From: M3007 sp031373665
GTDB taxonomy: Bacteria > Bacteroidota > Bacteroidia > Chitinophagales > Saprospiraceae
DNA: 64,000 nt
NCBI GenBank assembly: GCA_031373665.1
Contig: JANMMZ010000083.1
Span: 22,952 to 86,951 of the forward strand
Direction: 5' to 3'
Positions 8,342 through 17,489 of this stretch are shown here, piece by piece; within the stretch, counting starts at the first letter, position 1, and each line of letters begins with the position of its first letter. The notes under the pieces are model-generated. The model ran no database searches and was not told the origin of the DNA. It worked only from the letters and a program-made list of their open reading frames with translations. The position numbers and the translations under genes are program-made.

Positions 8342-9487
8342 ATGCTCCACATCCCATTTCATATATCCGCCCAAACTGGCTTAGAAGACCAATACATCCA
8401 TGAATTATTGCATACGCAAGTGGAAAAGCCCTTTTCAGAGCGTTGCACCGATTTACTAAATGACATCACCGGATCCAAGCAAATCCATCTGACCCCATCT
8501 TGTACAGCCGCACTAGAAATGGCTGCCCTGCTTTGTGAAATAAAGCCCGGAGATGAGGTAATTATGCCTTCTTTTACCTTTGTATCGTCCGCCAACCCGT
8601 TTGTGCTGCGCGGTGCTACCATTGTTTTTGTGGATATTGATCCCAATACGATGAATGCTAACCCTTATTACATCGAATTGGCGATTACCCCTCAAACCAA
8701 AGCCATTGTAGTGATGCATTATGGTGGTTTTGCTTGCGACATGGATGAGATCATGCAGATTGCCTATGATTTTAACCTTTGGGTGATAGAAGATGCTGCG
8801 CACTGCATAGGGGCTAGTTATAAAAATCGGCATCTTGGTGCTATTGGACATTTGGGAACACTTAGTTTTCACAACAGTAAAAACATACACTGTATGGAAG
8901 GAGGAGCCTTGCTTATCAATGATGAACGGCTGAGAGAAAGAGCCCACCTAATCTATGAAAAAGGAACCAACCGCCGCACCTTTTTAGAAGGCCGAACGGA
9001 TAAATATACATGGGTGGACATAGGTTCTAGTTTCGCAATTTCCGAACTATCTGCCGCATATTTATACGCACAACTACTTGGATATCAAAACATTAATAAA
9101 AAAAGAGCCCACCTTTGGCAACAATATGCCCTTGGGCTAGAATCACTGCAAAACCAAGGTCATATTGCGCTCCCGCCCCTAGACTCAAAAGAACACAATG
9201 CACATATTTTTTATATAAAATGCGAAGACACTACCGTGCGAAAAAACTTGATGGCACACCTCCGATCTCAGGGTATTCAAGCGTATTTTCACTATGTACC
9301 GCTCCATGATGCACCCGCAGGGCTAAAGTATGGTCGCCTTCTTGGCTCTGATACATACACTACCTTGGAAAGCGGAAAACTTCTTCGATTGCCATTGTAT
9401 GATCGCCTTACAGAAGCACAAGTGGCTATTGTCATTCATTCCGTTTTAGGCTTTTACAAATCACATATAAAGTCTATAATCGCTTGA
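8342..9487 (+). CDS. wecE: dTDP-4-amino-4,6-dideoxygalactose transaminase (WecE/RffA type)
   Basis: A PLP-dependent DegT/DnrJ/EryC1 aminotransferase that converts dTDP-4-keto-6-deoxyglucose to dTDP-4-amino-4,6-dideoxygalactose, using glutamate. The 381 residues match WecE length. Visible features are the TPSCTAALEMAALL phosphate-binding segment, MPSFTFVSSANPFVLRGA, the PLP-contacting EDAAH (D151), the catalytic Lys in SFHNSKNIHC (K180) with the WecE-typical EGGALLIN after it, and the C-terminal FHYVPLH. It ends the cassette; its ATG abuts the formyltransferase stop with no gap. Together the last two enzymes would make a formylated (or acylated) 4-amino-6-deoxysugar for a surface polysaccharide. 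No rmlA/rmlB for the precursor is in the window. Confidence 0.92.
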   Translation: MLHIPFHISAQTGLEDQYIHELLHTQVEKPFSERCTDLLNDITGSKQIHLTPSCTAALEMAALLCEIKPGDEVIMPSFTFVSSANPFVLRGATIVFVDIDPNTMNANPYYIELAITPQTKAIVVMHYGGFACDMDEIMQIAYDFNLWVIEDAAHCIGASYKNRHLGAIGHLGTLSFHNSKNIHCMEGGALLINDERLRERAHLIYEKGTNRRTFLEGRTDKYTWVDIGSSFAISELSAAYLYAQLLGYQNINKKRAHLWQQYALGLESLQNQGHIALPPLDSKEHNAHIFYIKCEDTTVRKNLMAHLRSQGIQAYFHYVPLHDAPAGLKYGRLLGSDTYTTLESGKLLRLPLYDRLTEAQVAIVIHSVLGFYKSHIKSIIA

Positions 9488-9623
9488 AATACACTGTTCT
9501 GATCGTCCATACAAGATAATCTGAATACTGGATTGCAACTTAGGAACTGTTTCGAAAAAATAAGCAAATTTGATCCAAAAACGCAAAAATTTAGCGTTCT
9601 AAATAAAAGTTGTTGATGTTTTC

Positions 9624-9653
9624 TTTGTAAACTGAAATCGCATTGTACATTTG
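9624..9653 (+). promoter_or_regulatory. Promoter: TTTG (9624) and TAcaTTTG (9646-9653)
   Basis: Both Bacteroidota promoter elements are present with an 18-base spacer, upstream of the barrel protein at 9750. The leader would be about 90 bases. The rest of the 9488-9749 gap shows no gene. Confidence 0.65.
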
Positions 9654-9749
9654 CCCAGCGACTTAGATGAATACGCCTCTAAAAGCACATATTCAAATAC
9701 ATCGAAAGTCAAATTACACCTTTCACAATTTAATTAAAAAAACTTTTTT

Positions 9750-10310
9750 ATGAAGAAAATTTTCACCCCAATTGCATTTGCAATTTTTGCATTTTTTGCG
9801 CAATCTACCACTGCACAAGTGGACGTAACCCTTAATCCATTCGGCTTATTATTCGGAGACCTTTCTGTGGGTGCCGACTTTGCCATTTCAGAGAAACTTA
9901 GCGTAGAAGCAGCCGTAGGCTTCGGCACCAACAATGTATCTGACATCAAGGGAACAAATTTTTCGGTTACTGCTGTACCGAAATTTTACTTTAACCCCAA
10001 TAGAGGTGCTGATCGTTTTTATGCCGACATATTTGTTAAGTTTGTCAACCGCAGATGGAACTATGATGAAGGTTCTATCTATGGAGACTTCACATCTACA
10101 AGGTTTGGTTTAGGATTTGGTTTGGGCTATAAAGTAGTGTCTTCTGGTGGATTTGTATTTGATATTGGTTTTGGTGCTGGAAGGGCACTGGTGGACAATA
10201 ATAAATATGACGATAGCGCTGGGAATCAACAAGATTTCACTTGGATACCAATCATGATTCAGGGCAAATTGGCCGTTGGCTATCGGTTCGGTGGCGGAAA
10301 AGATAAATAG
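9750..10310 (+). CDS. Small outer-membrane beta-barrel protein
   Basis: The 186-residue product has a clear signal peptide (MKKIFTPIAFAIFAFFAQSTTAQ). A body of alternating hydrophobic/polar strands rich in Gly and aromatics follows (GLLFGDLSVGADFAI, FYADIFVKFVNRRWNY, RFGLGFGLGYKVV), ending in a barrel-like strand. This is the pattern of OmpW/OmpA-type or 'outer membrane protein beta-barrel' (DUF3575-like) proteins of eight strands. It has its own promoter and a strong terminator 25 bases after the stop, so it is a single-gene unit. Its role (porin, adhesin or stress protein) cannot be decided from the sequence. Confidence 0.8.
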   Translation: MKKIFTPIAFAIFAFFAQSTTAQVDVTLNPFGLLFGDLSVGADFAISEKLSVEAAVGFGTNNVSDIKGTNFSVTAVPKFYFNPNRGADRFYADIFVKFVNRRWNYDEGSIYGDFTSTRFGLGFGLGYKVVSSGGFVFDIGFGAGRALVDNNKYDDSAGNQQDFTWIPIMIQGKLAVGYRFGGGKDK

Positions 10311-10335
10311 TCTTCCATTTATTTTTAAGCAAAAA

Positions 10336-10375
10336 AAAGGGCTGCCTTGTTAATACGAGGTAGTCCTTTTTTTGT
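10336..10375 (+). terminator. Rho-independent terminator
   Basis: A 12-bp stem (10336-10347 with 10358-10369, two G-U pairs) has a 10-base loop and is followed by a run of seven or more T. It ends the barrel-protein transcript. Confidence 0.9.
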
Positions 10376-10428
10376 AGCGCTTGAAAATATTGACTCTAAG
10401 AGCATATTTTCCTCAATTAGTTGCCCTT

Positions 10429-12771
10429 TTATAAATCTATCTGAAAACTCAAGATCGGAGTCAATCCGCTTTGCTTACGATACACCCAAGCATTGGTATC
10501 AGGGTCATAGGTACGACTGAGGGCATCAATATTGCGGTAATTGGCCACATTTTGAATATCCAAGGCCAAAGTCCAAGCCGCTCTTTTGGCATTTCTACGG
10601 TAAGCGATCCGCATATCGGGCCTAAAATAGTCCTGAACCCGTTCACTGAAAGGATGGCTCTCATCCAAAAGTGGGCTTTGAGAAAACCTCGAAACCGCCT
10701 GCCCCGGCAATAGTGGAGTGAGCCTTTGGCCTCCATTATATATGATTTTAGTACCCCATTGCAATACACTAGCATTTTTGAAAGTCCACTCTTTGCCTCC
10801 CATGAAGGAAGCAGAAAGACCACTGTCAAAAACAGTAGGAAACTCCCGCCCTTGAGCATCAGAATATCGAGAACGAGAAACAGAAGCACCAAACAAGAAG
10901 AAGGTGCCGTTTCTAAAGGCTTGCTCCAAAGTCAGGTCAAAACCAAGGTTTTGGCCACCGCCAGTATTCACCAATTGGTATTTGGAAAAACCATCAATGG
11001 TGTTCAAAATACTCCAAGAACTGCCCGCACGGTTAGCCACTGGCACATCTTTGAATTTTTGCCAATAAGCCTCCGCATGGATCCGAAAAGCGCGACCTGG
11101 CAATATATCATAACCCGCTACCAAGTGCTGAACCCTGATAAAATTGGCATCGTGGTTCACTTCACGGCCATTGATCCTAGTAAAATAATTACCAATGGGA
11201 AGCATTTTACTGTGCATACCCCAGCCCAAACTCACCGATTGCTTGGCATCAATTTGGTACTTTGCCCCTATCCGAGGTTCTACGCTTGATTGATCATTGA
11301 GCGTCAAGTACATGGCATGTAAGCCTAGGTTAAAAGTCAGTTTTTCACTGGCTCGCACCCGCAATTGTGCGTACGGCTGCAATAATTGGGTATTTCCTTT
11401 GGCACGTATATCAGTGGTATCTCCGAGTGTTTTTCGGTCTAAATCATACAATATTTGATTCAAAAACACCCCTGTGCGAAGCGTCAGCCTTGAATTGAAT
11501 TTTTTATTGTAAACCGACGAAAGCACATATCGTCCCTCTTTGTATTTTTCTCGATTGATCGAAAAACTTTTGGTTATATCTTGTCGGCTAAACGTATCAT
11601 CTGTAAAAAGCAAGTCTTGTCCCATGGCAGCAACACTCGTTTTGAGAAAAGCATCATCGCCCAACTGTATCGTATAAGTAGCACCCAATGCGCCCATGTT
11701 CGTCAAAAGATCACCCCCTAAATAATCAGTAAATTGCTTCCAATCGGCAGTGTCTTTTTCAGGGCCTTCAATCTCCGAACTCAATCCACCGATCCCCCAA
11801 ATGGTGAACATATTGCGCCCATTCTTAGACGGTACATATACATTGAAGGAAAGATCTTGAAAAGTGTTGTTTACCCTTGGCCCTACCAAGTAAATGCCCA
11901 TTTTATTCAAAATACCAAGGGTAGAATAGCGATAATTGAGCAAATAAGTGGCTCTTCCTCCTTTTTTGAAGGGGCCTTCGGTGCTAAATTCAAGCCCTAA
12001 AATACCCGCTTTAAATGAATATTGGCGCTTTTCGGCATTGCCTTTGCGCAATCGAATATCAAATACGCCAGTGTAAGCATTCCCATATTCTGCTGGAAAA
12101 GCGCCGCTGCTAAAATCAGAATTGCCCAACATACTCACAGAAAAGATGGTAATACCTCCACCCGACGAGCCACGGCGAGCGAAATGATTAGGATTAGGAA
12201 TATCTATGCCTTCCAATCGCCACAATAACCCGATCCCGGAGTTGCCGCGCACCACAATATCAGAACGGTTGTCGCGGCTAGGCTGGACTCCCGGAAAGGC
12301 TTGAGCCATCCGTCCCGGATCGTTGGCAGAAGCAGCGTACCGCTGGGTTTCCTCTGCCGAAAATGAACGCGCAGAAAGAATAGCCGCCTCATTCAAGGCT
12401 TCATTGCCAAATTTTCGAGCCGTGACGACGACTTCTTTTCCAGAAATAGCCAATTCTACCATTTCAATTTGAAAAGTTATTGCTCTTGTCGAATTGACGA
12501 TGGTAGGATCGCTCCGCCATTCATCATAACCAAGGTAAGTACAGTTAAATTGTTGACGGCCAATAGGCACATTTGGGAGCGTAAATTTGCCATCAGTGTC
12601 CGTAATGGTTCCAATGGCTGGTAATACATTTTCGACTTTTATGGTAGCACCAATCAAGGGTTCGCGGGTGTCTTTGTCTAAGACAAGCCCATGCACAGAT
12701 TGGGTTAGGTTTTGGCCTTGGAGCGACCATGAGATGAGGCAAAAAAAGATTAGAATCGCAGGTTTTTTCAT
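10429..12771 (-). CDS. TonB-dependent receptor with CarboxypepD_reg-like domain
   Basis: This 780-residue outer-membrane receptor imports a ligand using TonB energy. Order of parts: signal peptide (MKKPAILIFFCLISWSLQGQ); a CarboxypepD_reg-like Ig domain (about 22-115, with GLVLDKDTREPLIGATIKVE and LPNVPIGRQQFNCTYLGYD); a plug (about 140-250, with VVRGNSGIGLLWRLEGIDIPNPNHFA and the GAFPAEYGN turn); then a 22-strand-type barrel to the end, with a terminal FQIDL strand. It has no SusD partner next to it, so it is not a classical glycan-utilisation pair. The plug resembles the group of receptors that act on siderophores or peptides, but the ligand is unknown. A 15-base palindrome at 12822-12836 may be an operator. 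Confidence 0.92.
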   Translation of the reverse strand: MKKPAILIFFCLISWSLQGQNLTQSVHGLVLDKDTREPLIGATIKVENVLPAIGTITDTDGKFTLPNVPIGRQQFNCTYLGYDEWRSDPTIVNSTRAITFQIEMVELAISGKEVVVTARKFGNEALNEAAILSARSFSAEETQRYAASANDPGRMAQAFPGVQPSRDNRSDIVVRGNSGIGLLWRLEGIDIPNPNHFARRGSSGGGITIFSVSMLGNSDFSSGAFPAEYGNAYTGVFDIRLRKGNAEKRQYSFKAGILGLEFSTEGPFKKGGRATYLLNYRYSTLGILNKMGIYLVGPRVNNTFQDLSFNVYVPSKNGRNMFTIWGIGGLSSEIEGPEKDTADWKQFTDYLGGDLLTNMGALGATYTIQLGDDAFLKTSVAAMGQDLLFTDDTFSRQDITKSFSINREKYKEGRYVLSSVYNKKFNSRLTLRTGVFLNQILYDLDRKTLGDTTDIRAKGNTQLLQPYAQLRVRASEKLTFNLGLHAMYLTLNDQSSVEPRIGAKYQIDAKQSVSLGWGMHSKMLPIGNYFTRINGREVNHDANFIRVQHLVAGYDILPGRAFRIHAEAYWQKFKDVPVANRAGSSWSILNTIDGFSKYQLVNTGGGQNLGFDLTLEQAFRNGTFFLFGASVSRSRYSDAQGREFPTVFDSGLSASFMGGKEWTFKNASVLQWGTKIIYNGGQRLTPLLPGQAVSRFSQSPLLDESHPFSERVQDYFRPDMRIAYRRNAKRAAWTLALDIQNVANYRNIDALSRTYDPDTNAWVYRKQSGLTPILSFQIDL

Positions 12772-12821
12772 ATTATAAAATTAATAACTTGAAGATATAA
12801 AAAGAGCAAATGATAGCCGTG

Positions 12822-12836
12822 TAGAAACCGTTTCTA
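12822..12836. promoter_or_regulatory. Perfect palindrome, possible operator of the TonB receptor
   Basis: TAGAAAC-C-GTTTCTA reads the same on both strands. It lies 51 bases before the receptor start and just upstream of a -7-like CAAATGATA (12807-12815; TATCATTTG on the minus strand), that is, over the expected -33 region. This suits binding by a dimeric regulator. Confidence 0.45.
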
Positions 12837-13312
12837 GTGCGAATGTCAGGAGAAGTAAACATGTTGGGGAACTAAAATGCGCTTTATATGAATATTTTAT
12901 AATTACATTTAAATAAAATGGAGGGTTATTGATTTTTGGGAGCAGTTTACCCCAATAATCAAGATGGATACGGCTGGACATGGTACATCGTATTACGCAC
13001 CTTACGGATTGAGGCAGCATTAATTCTACTTTGTCACTTTAATCTGGCATATTGAACCCCTACCTTTCCCTCGATTTGTCCTGTCGTAGTGAAACGGAGG
13101 CAACTACACAAGCCAAACTAACTGAAAATCAAGTATTTCTGTTGCTTTTTCAGTCTTGACAATTGATCGGAGGCTATGCCCCAGTACTTAGTTATGGCTC
13201 AGTCCTGTCCCAAAAGCGGGATTAAAAAACCAAATTTTGCCTGCGGCCGCATTTTTTGAACGCTCTGTCGGAATTTATATAAGGCCATTAAAGTACGGCA
13301 CGGCAGTAATGC
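12837..13312. other. Gene-free stretch
   Basis: No convincing gene, RNA or mobile element was seen in these 476 bases. They separate the start of the TonB receptor from the terminator of the repeat-protein gene. Short open frames exist but lack plausible composition or starts. The mixed GC content (a GC-rich patch near 13240) could be a decayed gene or element; I cannot identify it. Confidence 0.4.
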
Positions 13313-13356
13313 AAAAGGCTGCTACAAACAAAATTTTGTTTGCAACAGCCTTTTTA
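13313..13356. terminator. Bidirectional terminator hairpin
   Basis: A long stem with a perfect inner palindrome (13325-13342) and outer AAAAGGCTG / CAGCCTTTTT arms, with T-runs on both strands. It most likely ends the repeat-protein transcript coming from the right. Confidence 0.8.
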
Positions 13357-13434
13357 TAATATTTTGAATTAAAAAACGGTTAAATCATTGCCATTTTCAC
13401 TAAAACAATTTACCTAAAAGTTACCAAATCAGTG

Positions 13435-16122
13435 TTATTGTTTCACAAAATTGCCTTCCAATCGCCCTGAACCAGTCAACAATACTACCCGATATAATCC
13501 AGCGGGCAAGATCGAAATATCCAACTGGAAATGATCAGCCGAAGCCACAGATTGCTGAATAACCAGCCGACCATCACTACCTAATACTTCAAGATCTGCT
13601 TGTCCAACCGCAAATCCATTGTTAAGCACTGCATGTAGCATCACATATTCTGCGGCAGGGTTGGGAGATATTTGCAAAGATCCCGGTGATTGCACCACGA
13701 TATCCGTTGGAGTATTACAAGTCACCTTTCCTAGATTGAAATCATCTTTACAATCTGCGTGGAAATGATCTTTCACCACAAACTCATACATCGTCACGCC
13801 ATCACCAACCAATGGTCCAATGATGATGGGTTGTTGTGTATTGTAAGGGAATGTACCATAGTTGACACCATTGCCCATCACATCAAAACCGCCCGAGCCT
13901 ACATTATCATATGAAAAAGACAACAATGCAAAAAATTGACCGCATACACAGGGCGTACGAATCACATGCAGATCGTAGATATGGCAATCACCCACAGGGT
14001 TACAATCTGGGCCAACAAAATCTTTTTCTTTACAACAAGCTGGAATACCTGAAGCATTGGGTTCTAAACAAACCTTAATGAAATCAGTGGCCGCGCCATT
14101 ACTTGGGAAATTGGTAATCATAAGTGGCAAAGCAGTCAATGGGAATGTACCCAATACTACGCCATTGCCCCATACTGTAAATTGATTACTGACAGGGTTA
14201 ATTGCTTGAAAATTAATAGTCACCTTGTATGTATTATCAGAAGTACAGTCGCCTATATTCACAGAAAGATCATTGATCTCACATGGCGTACCGCCATTGC
14301 AACTCTCTCCAACAAACTCTTTTACCCTACAGCAAGGAGGGGCATTGGGATCAGTACCTACCATGCATACTTTGATGACATCTGTAGCCGTACCATTCGT
14401 TGGAAAATTAGTAATCATGAGCGGCAAAGCCGTCAATGGGAATGTACCTAGTTGTACTCCATTGCCCCATACCGTAAATTGATTACCTGTTGGATTGGCT
14501 ACTTGGAAATTGACAGTTACTTTGTATGTCGTATTGGAGGTGCAATCTCCAACAGTAACATTTAGTTCACTGACCTCGCAAGGCGTACCGCCATTGCAAC
14601 TCTCCCCAATAAACTCTTTTACCCTACAGCAAGGAGGGGCATTGGGAGTAGTACCTACCATACACACTTTGATGACATCTGTAGCAGTGCCGTTGGTTGG
14701 GAAATTGGTAATCATGAGCGGCAAAGCCGTCAATGGGAATGTACCTAGTTGTACTCCATTGCCCCATACCGTAAATTGATTACCTGTTGGATTGGCTACT
14801 TGGAAATTGACCGTTACTTTGTATGTTGTATTGGAGGTGCAATCTCCAACAGTAACATTTAGTTCACTGATTTCGCAAGTGGATGTAACACAGTCAGGGC
14901 CTTCAAACTCTTTAGACCGACAGCACAATACAGTACCCGGGGTATTAGACCCCATACAAACTTTAATGACATCATTGGCTGTACCATTGGATGGAACATT
15001 ATTTAAGGTCAGTGGTAATGCACCTAGGGGAAAAGTACCCAATTGAATACCATTGCCCCAAACCGTAAACTGACCATTGCCGGGGTTGGTCGCTTGAAAA
15101 TTGATCGTAGTTTTATAAGAAGCATTATTAGCATTGCAGATACCGGGGCTAACAGTTAAGTCAAACACCTCGCATGGGCCATAATCAAAGCAAAGCGGTG
15201 CTTGGAATTGCCGCTCTTTGCAACAAACAGGCAAATTACCTGCGCAAACCTTAATTTTTTGGAACACATTGCCATTCCATGGAAAATTAGGAATGTGAAG
15301 AGGCAATTGGCTGATATTGAAAGTGCCAAGGTTTGTCCCGTTGGCCGTAACATTGAACGTAGTGACAGTAGTCGGATTGGCTACCGCAAAATACAAGGTT
15401 ACCCCAAACGTAGAATCAGCAATATTACAAGAATCTGTTTCAATATACAAATTCGATAATTCACAATCTTCATAAGGAAAGCAATGGGGAACCAAAAATT
15501 CACGGCTCTTACAGCAACTATTCGGTGAATTAAGATCAGAAACACAAACCTTTACTACATCAAAAGCACCACCATCCCAAGGGAAATTTGGTATAGAAAG
15601 CGGTAATTGGTTGAGTCCAAAAGTACCAAAAAATGTATTGTTTGCCCAGAGATCAAAAGAATCAAGCCCCGACGAAGATAACAAATCAAAATTAATGATT
15701 ACTGAATACGTATGATCGGAGGTACAATCACCAGTATCAACAAATAAATCTAAGATTTGGCAATTGACCGGATTGGTATTGCAAACGGGCGAATTGACCG
15801 TCACATCGTCCTGACAGTCATTTAAAATCAAGTCTCTTACAACAAATTCACGCACAGTAGAAACACTGGTTGCTTGAAAAGGGCCCAAGAGTAAGGGTAG
15901 TTGGTTGTACGTAAAAGTGCCGTACTGAATGCCATTGCCTTGTACTTTAAACTGGTTGGTAGTGCCAGTAAACTCAAAGTCTAATTTGACCCAATACTCA
16001 CAACCGCCAGGGTCATTCTGGACAATAGTGGCCGTCAGGTCAAAAATACTGCAATTGCTTTGAGAGAATAATCGCGCTGATAGGAACAGCATGATTATCG
16101 GAAGATAGGATGTTAAACGCAT
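13435..16122 (-). CDS. Secreted protein with eight Cys-rich repeats and a type IX sorting tail
   Basis: The 895-residue product has a signal peptide (about 1-21) and eight tandem units of about 97-99 residues starting at C24, C121, C220, C317, C416, C515, C614 and C713. A type IX sorting domain follows (from LQISPNPAAEYV, about 815-895), ending in FVKQ. Each unit has the core (V/A)WGNGxxxGTFPxxxLPL. Units 2-7 share IKVC...CC(R/K)xxEF...C and about six cysteines, suggesting disulfides. Units 1 and 8 instead share EFVV(R/K)D...DCxDD. Units 5 and 6 are almost identical, also in DNA. It is exported across the outer membrane and probably held on the surface. I do not recognise the repeat; an Ig-like or adhesin role is a guess. 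Confidence 0.85.
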   Translation of the reverse strand: MRLTSYLPIIMLFLSARLFSQSNCSIFDLTATIVQNDPGGCEYWVKLDFEFTGTTNQFKVQGNGIQYGTFTYNQLPLLLGPFQATSVSTVREFVVRDLILNDCQDDVTVNSPVCNTNPVNCQILDLFVDTGDCTSDHTYSVIINFDLLSSSGLDSFDLWANNTFFGTFGLNQLPLSIPNFPWDGGAFDVVKVCVSDLNSPNSCCKSREFLVPHCFPYEDCELSNLYIETDSCNIADSTFGVTLYFAVANPTTVTTFNVTANGTNLGTFNISQLPLHIPNFPWNGNVFQKIKVCAGNLPVCCKERQFQAPLCFDYGPCEVFDLTVSPGICNANNASYKTTINFQATNPGNGQFTVWGNGIQLGTFPLGALPLTLNNVPSNGTANDVIKVCMGSNTPGTVLCCRSKEFEGPDCVTSTCEISELNVTVGDCTSNTTYKVTVNFQVANPTGNQFTVWGNGVQLGTFPLTALPLMITNFPTNGTATDVIKVCMVGTTPNAPPCCRVKEFIGESCNGGTPCEVSELNVTVGDCTSNTTYKVTVNFQVANPTGNQFTVWGNGVQLGTFPLTALPLMITNFPTNGTATDVIKVCMVGTDPNAPPCCRVKEFVGESCNGGTPCEINDLSVNIGDCTSDNTYKVTINFQAINPVSNQFTVWGNGVVLGTFPLTALPLMITNFPSNGAATDFIKVCLEPNASGIPACCKEKDFVGPDCNPVGDCHIYDLHVIRTPCVCGQFFALLSFSYDNVGSGGFDVMGNGVNYGTFPYNTQQPIIIGPLVGDGVTMYEFVVKDHFHADCKDDFNLGKVTCNTPTDIVVQSPGSLQISPNPAAEYVMLHAVLNNGFAVGQADLEVLGSDGRLVIQQSVASADHFQLDISILPAGLYRVVLLTGSGRLEGNFVKQ
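13705..16053 (-). repeat. Eight-unit tandem repeat inside the secreted protein gene
   Basis: The unit is about 297 bases. Two neighbouring units (first codons at 14875-14877 and 14578-14580, exactly 297 bases apart) differ at only a few bases, showing a recent duplication. The others are more diverged. Confidence 0.85.
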
Positions 16123-16291
16123 AGGAATGTATTAAAAGTTAAAAAATCGAATGAAAGACAATAAGATGCAAATTTCAACACATTGTTGATTGTACTCATG
16201 TAATAAAATACTGGTTTTAAGGGCAAAAGTAGTTTTTTTTGAATATTTTTGATTTTATTTTCAAAATTAATAATTTTTCAGCCAATATTTC

Positions 16292-16299
16292 TACATTTG
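16292..16299 (+). promoter_or_regulatory. -7 element TAcaTTTG in the 16123-16450 gap
   Basis: An exact -7 match faces the gene at 16451 but lies about 150 bases away, implying a long leader. Nothing else was recognised in this AT-rich 328-base gap. Confidence 0.45.
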
Positions 16300-16450
16300 A
16301 GCGACCATTCAGAAGAAAATAATTCATGCAATAAGTCCGATCAAGGACAATCTTCTCCAAAACAATAAGGAATAGAAGGCGTTAATATCCAACCAATAGA
16401 GATAGTGTTCAGATTGAATCCACTACATAGACTATTAAAATATCAAATAC

Positions 16451-17467
16451 ATGAAAAATATAGTTATTTTACCCATTATCCTTGCACTACTTACCGGCTT
16501 CACCTTGTCTTGGACTAAAAAAACAACGATAAAAGAGGCGACCCCGAACATCCTTTTAGAAACGACAACAATGGAATCAGACATAGATGGGAATCCGGAA
16601 GAATTGGGCAACGTACATTGGATCCGCGACTTAGATGCGGGTCATAAAGAGTCCATCAAAACGGGCAAACCCCTGTTGATCTTGTTTCAAGAGGTACCAG
16701 GCTGCTCCAATTGCACCAGATACGGCAACAACACGCTGCGCCACCCATTGATTGTGGAGGCCATCGAGACCTTTTTTATCCCAGTATGCATCTATAATAA
16801 CAAAGGCGGTAAAGATGCCGATGCCTTGAAATTATTTGAAGAACCGACTTGGAACAACCCGGTTGTCCGAATTGTCCGTAGTGACAACAGCGATATAACA
16901 CCTCGGATTCCCGACTTTCGCTCCTCTGTGCCATTGGTATCCGGAATCCGTCAAGCCCTAAGCCTAATCAGTATTGCTCCTCCTCGTTACCTTGACTTAT
17001 TGGATGAAGAACTTACCGCCCGCGCCACGGGATTAGAAACCGCCACTTTTTCTATGTACTGCTTCTGGAGCGGGGAAGGCACGTTTGGATCTATTCCTGG
17101 TGTTATAGAAACCACTTCAGGTTTTCAAGGTGGTAAAGAAGTCGTAAAAGTGCAATTTGACCCGCGTAAAACCTCCAAAACGGCCTTAGAAGAACAAACC
17201 CAACCCAAAGGTATCGAGACATGTTCCAAAAATGATGGATTCAAAACCGATCGCGAACCAAAGTACTACCTATCAAAAAGTCCGTATAAATTTATCCCCA
17301 TGACCTCCCTCCAATCCTGTCTCGCCAATAGTATGGTAGGCCGTAATGAATCACCTGATGCCTTACTATCGCCCCGTCAATTGGCAATGCTCCAAACCAT
17401 CAAAGCCCAACCAACGAAAAAATGGGAAGACATGATTGGTGTTGATATGGTAGGTATTTCATTTTAA
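16451..17467 (+). CDS. Exported thioredoxin-like protein fused to an MsrA-like domain
   Basis: The protein has 338 residues. A signal anchor (about 1-20) is followed by a thioredoxin-like domain with a CxxC in VPGCSNCTRYGN (about 93-96), preceded by SIKTGKPLLILFQ as in YyaL/DUF255-like thioredoxins. From about residue 195 there is an MsrA-like segment: YCFWSGEGTFGSIPGV aligns with the GCFWxxE active-site strand of methionine sulfoxide reductase A, and ETTSGFQGGKEVVKVQFDP with its TxxGYxGG...VxVxFDP region. The Cys of CFW is kept. The MsrA part is shorter than normal (about 100 residues instead of 150-plus), so it may be a degenerate or minimal reductase. A periplasmic redox or repair role is likely; mqnD lies 22 bases downstream. 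Confidence 0.7.
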   Translation: MKNIVILPIILALLTGFTLSWTKKTTIKEATPNILLETTTMESDIDGNPEELGNVHWIRDLDAGHKESIKTGKPLLILFQEVPGCSNCTRYGNNTLRHPLIVEAIETFFIPVCIYNNKGGKDADALKLFEEPTWNNPVVRIVRSDNSDITPRIPDFRSSVPLVSGIRQALSLISIAPPRYLDLLDEELTARATGLETATFSMYCFWSGEGTFGSIPGVIETTSGFQGGKEVVKVQFDPRKTSKTALEEQTQPKGIETCSKNDGFKTDREPKYYLSKSPYKFIPMTSLQSCLANSMVGRNESPDALLSPRQLAMLQTIKAQPTKKWEDMIGVDMVGISF

Positions 17468-17489
17468 AGATTCACTCATCATTTAAAAC

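Noticed and set aside
10429..12771. SusC/SusD glycan-utilisation locus
   Set aside because: A TonB receptor is present, but no SusD-like lipoprotein or glycoside hydrolase lies next to it.
12837..13312. Transposon or insertion-sequence remnant
   Set aside because: The gene-free stretch has mixed composition, but no terminal inverted repeats and no transposase fragments were seen.
14182..15459. Plus-strand open frames opposite the repeat protein
   Set aside because: They mirror the tandem repeat on the other strand and have no independent start signals or family features.
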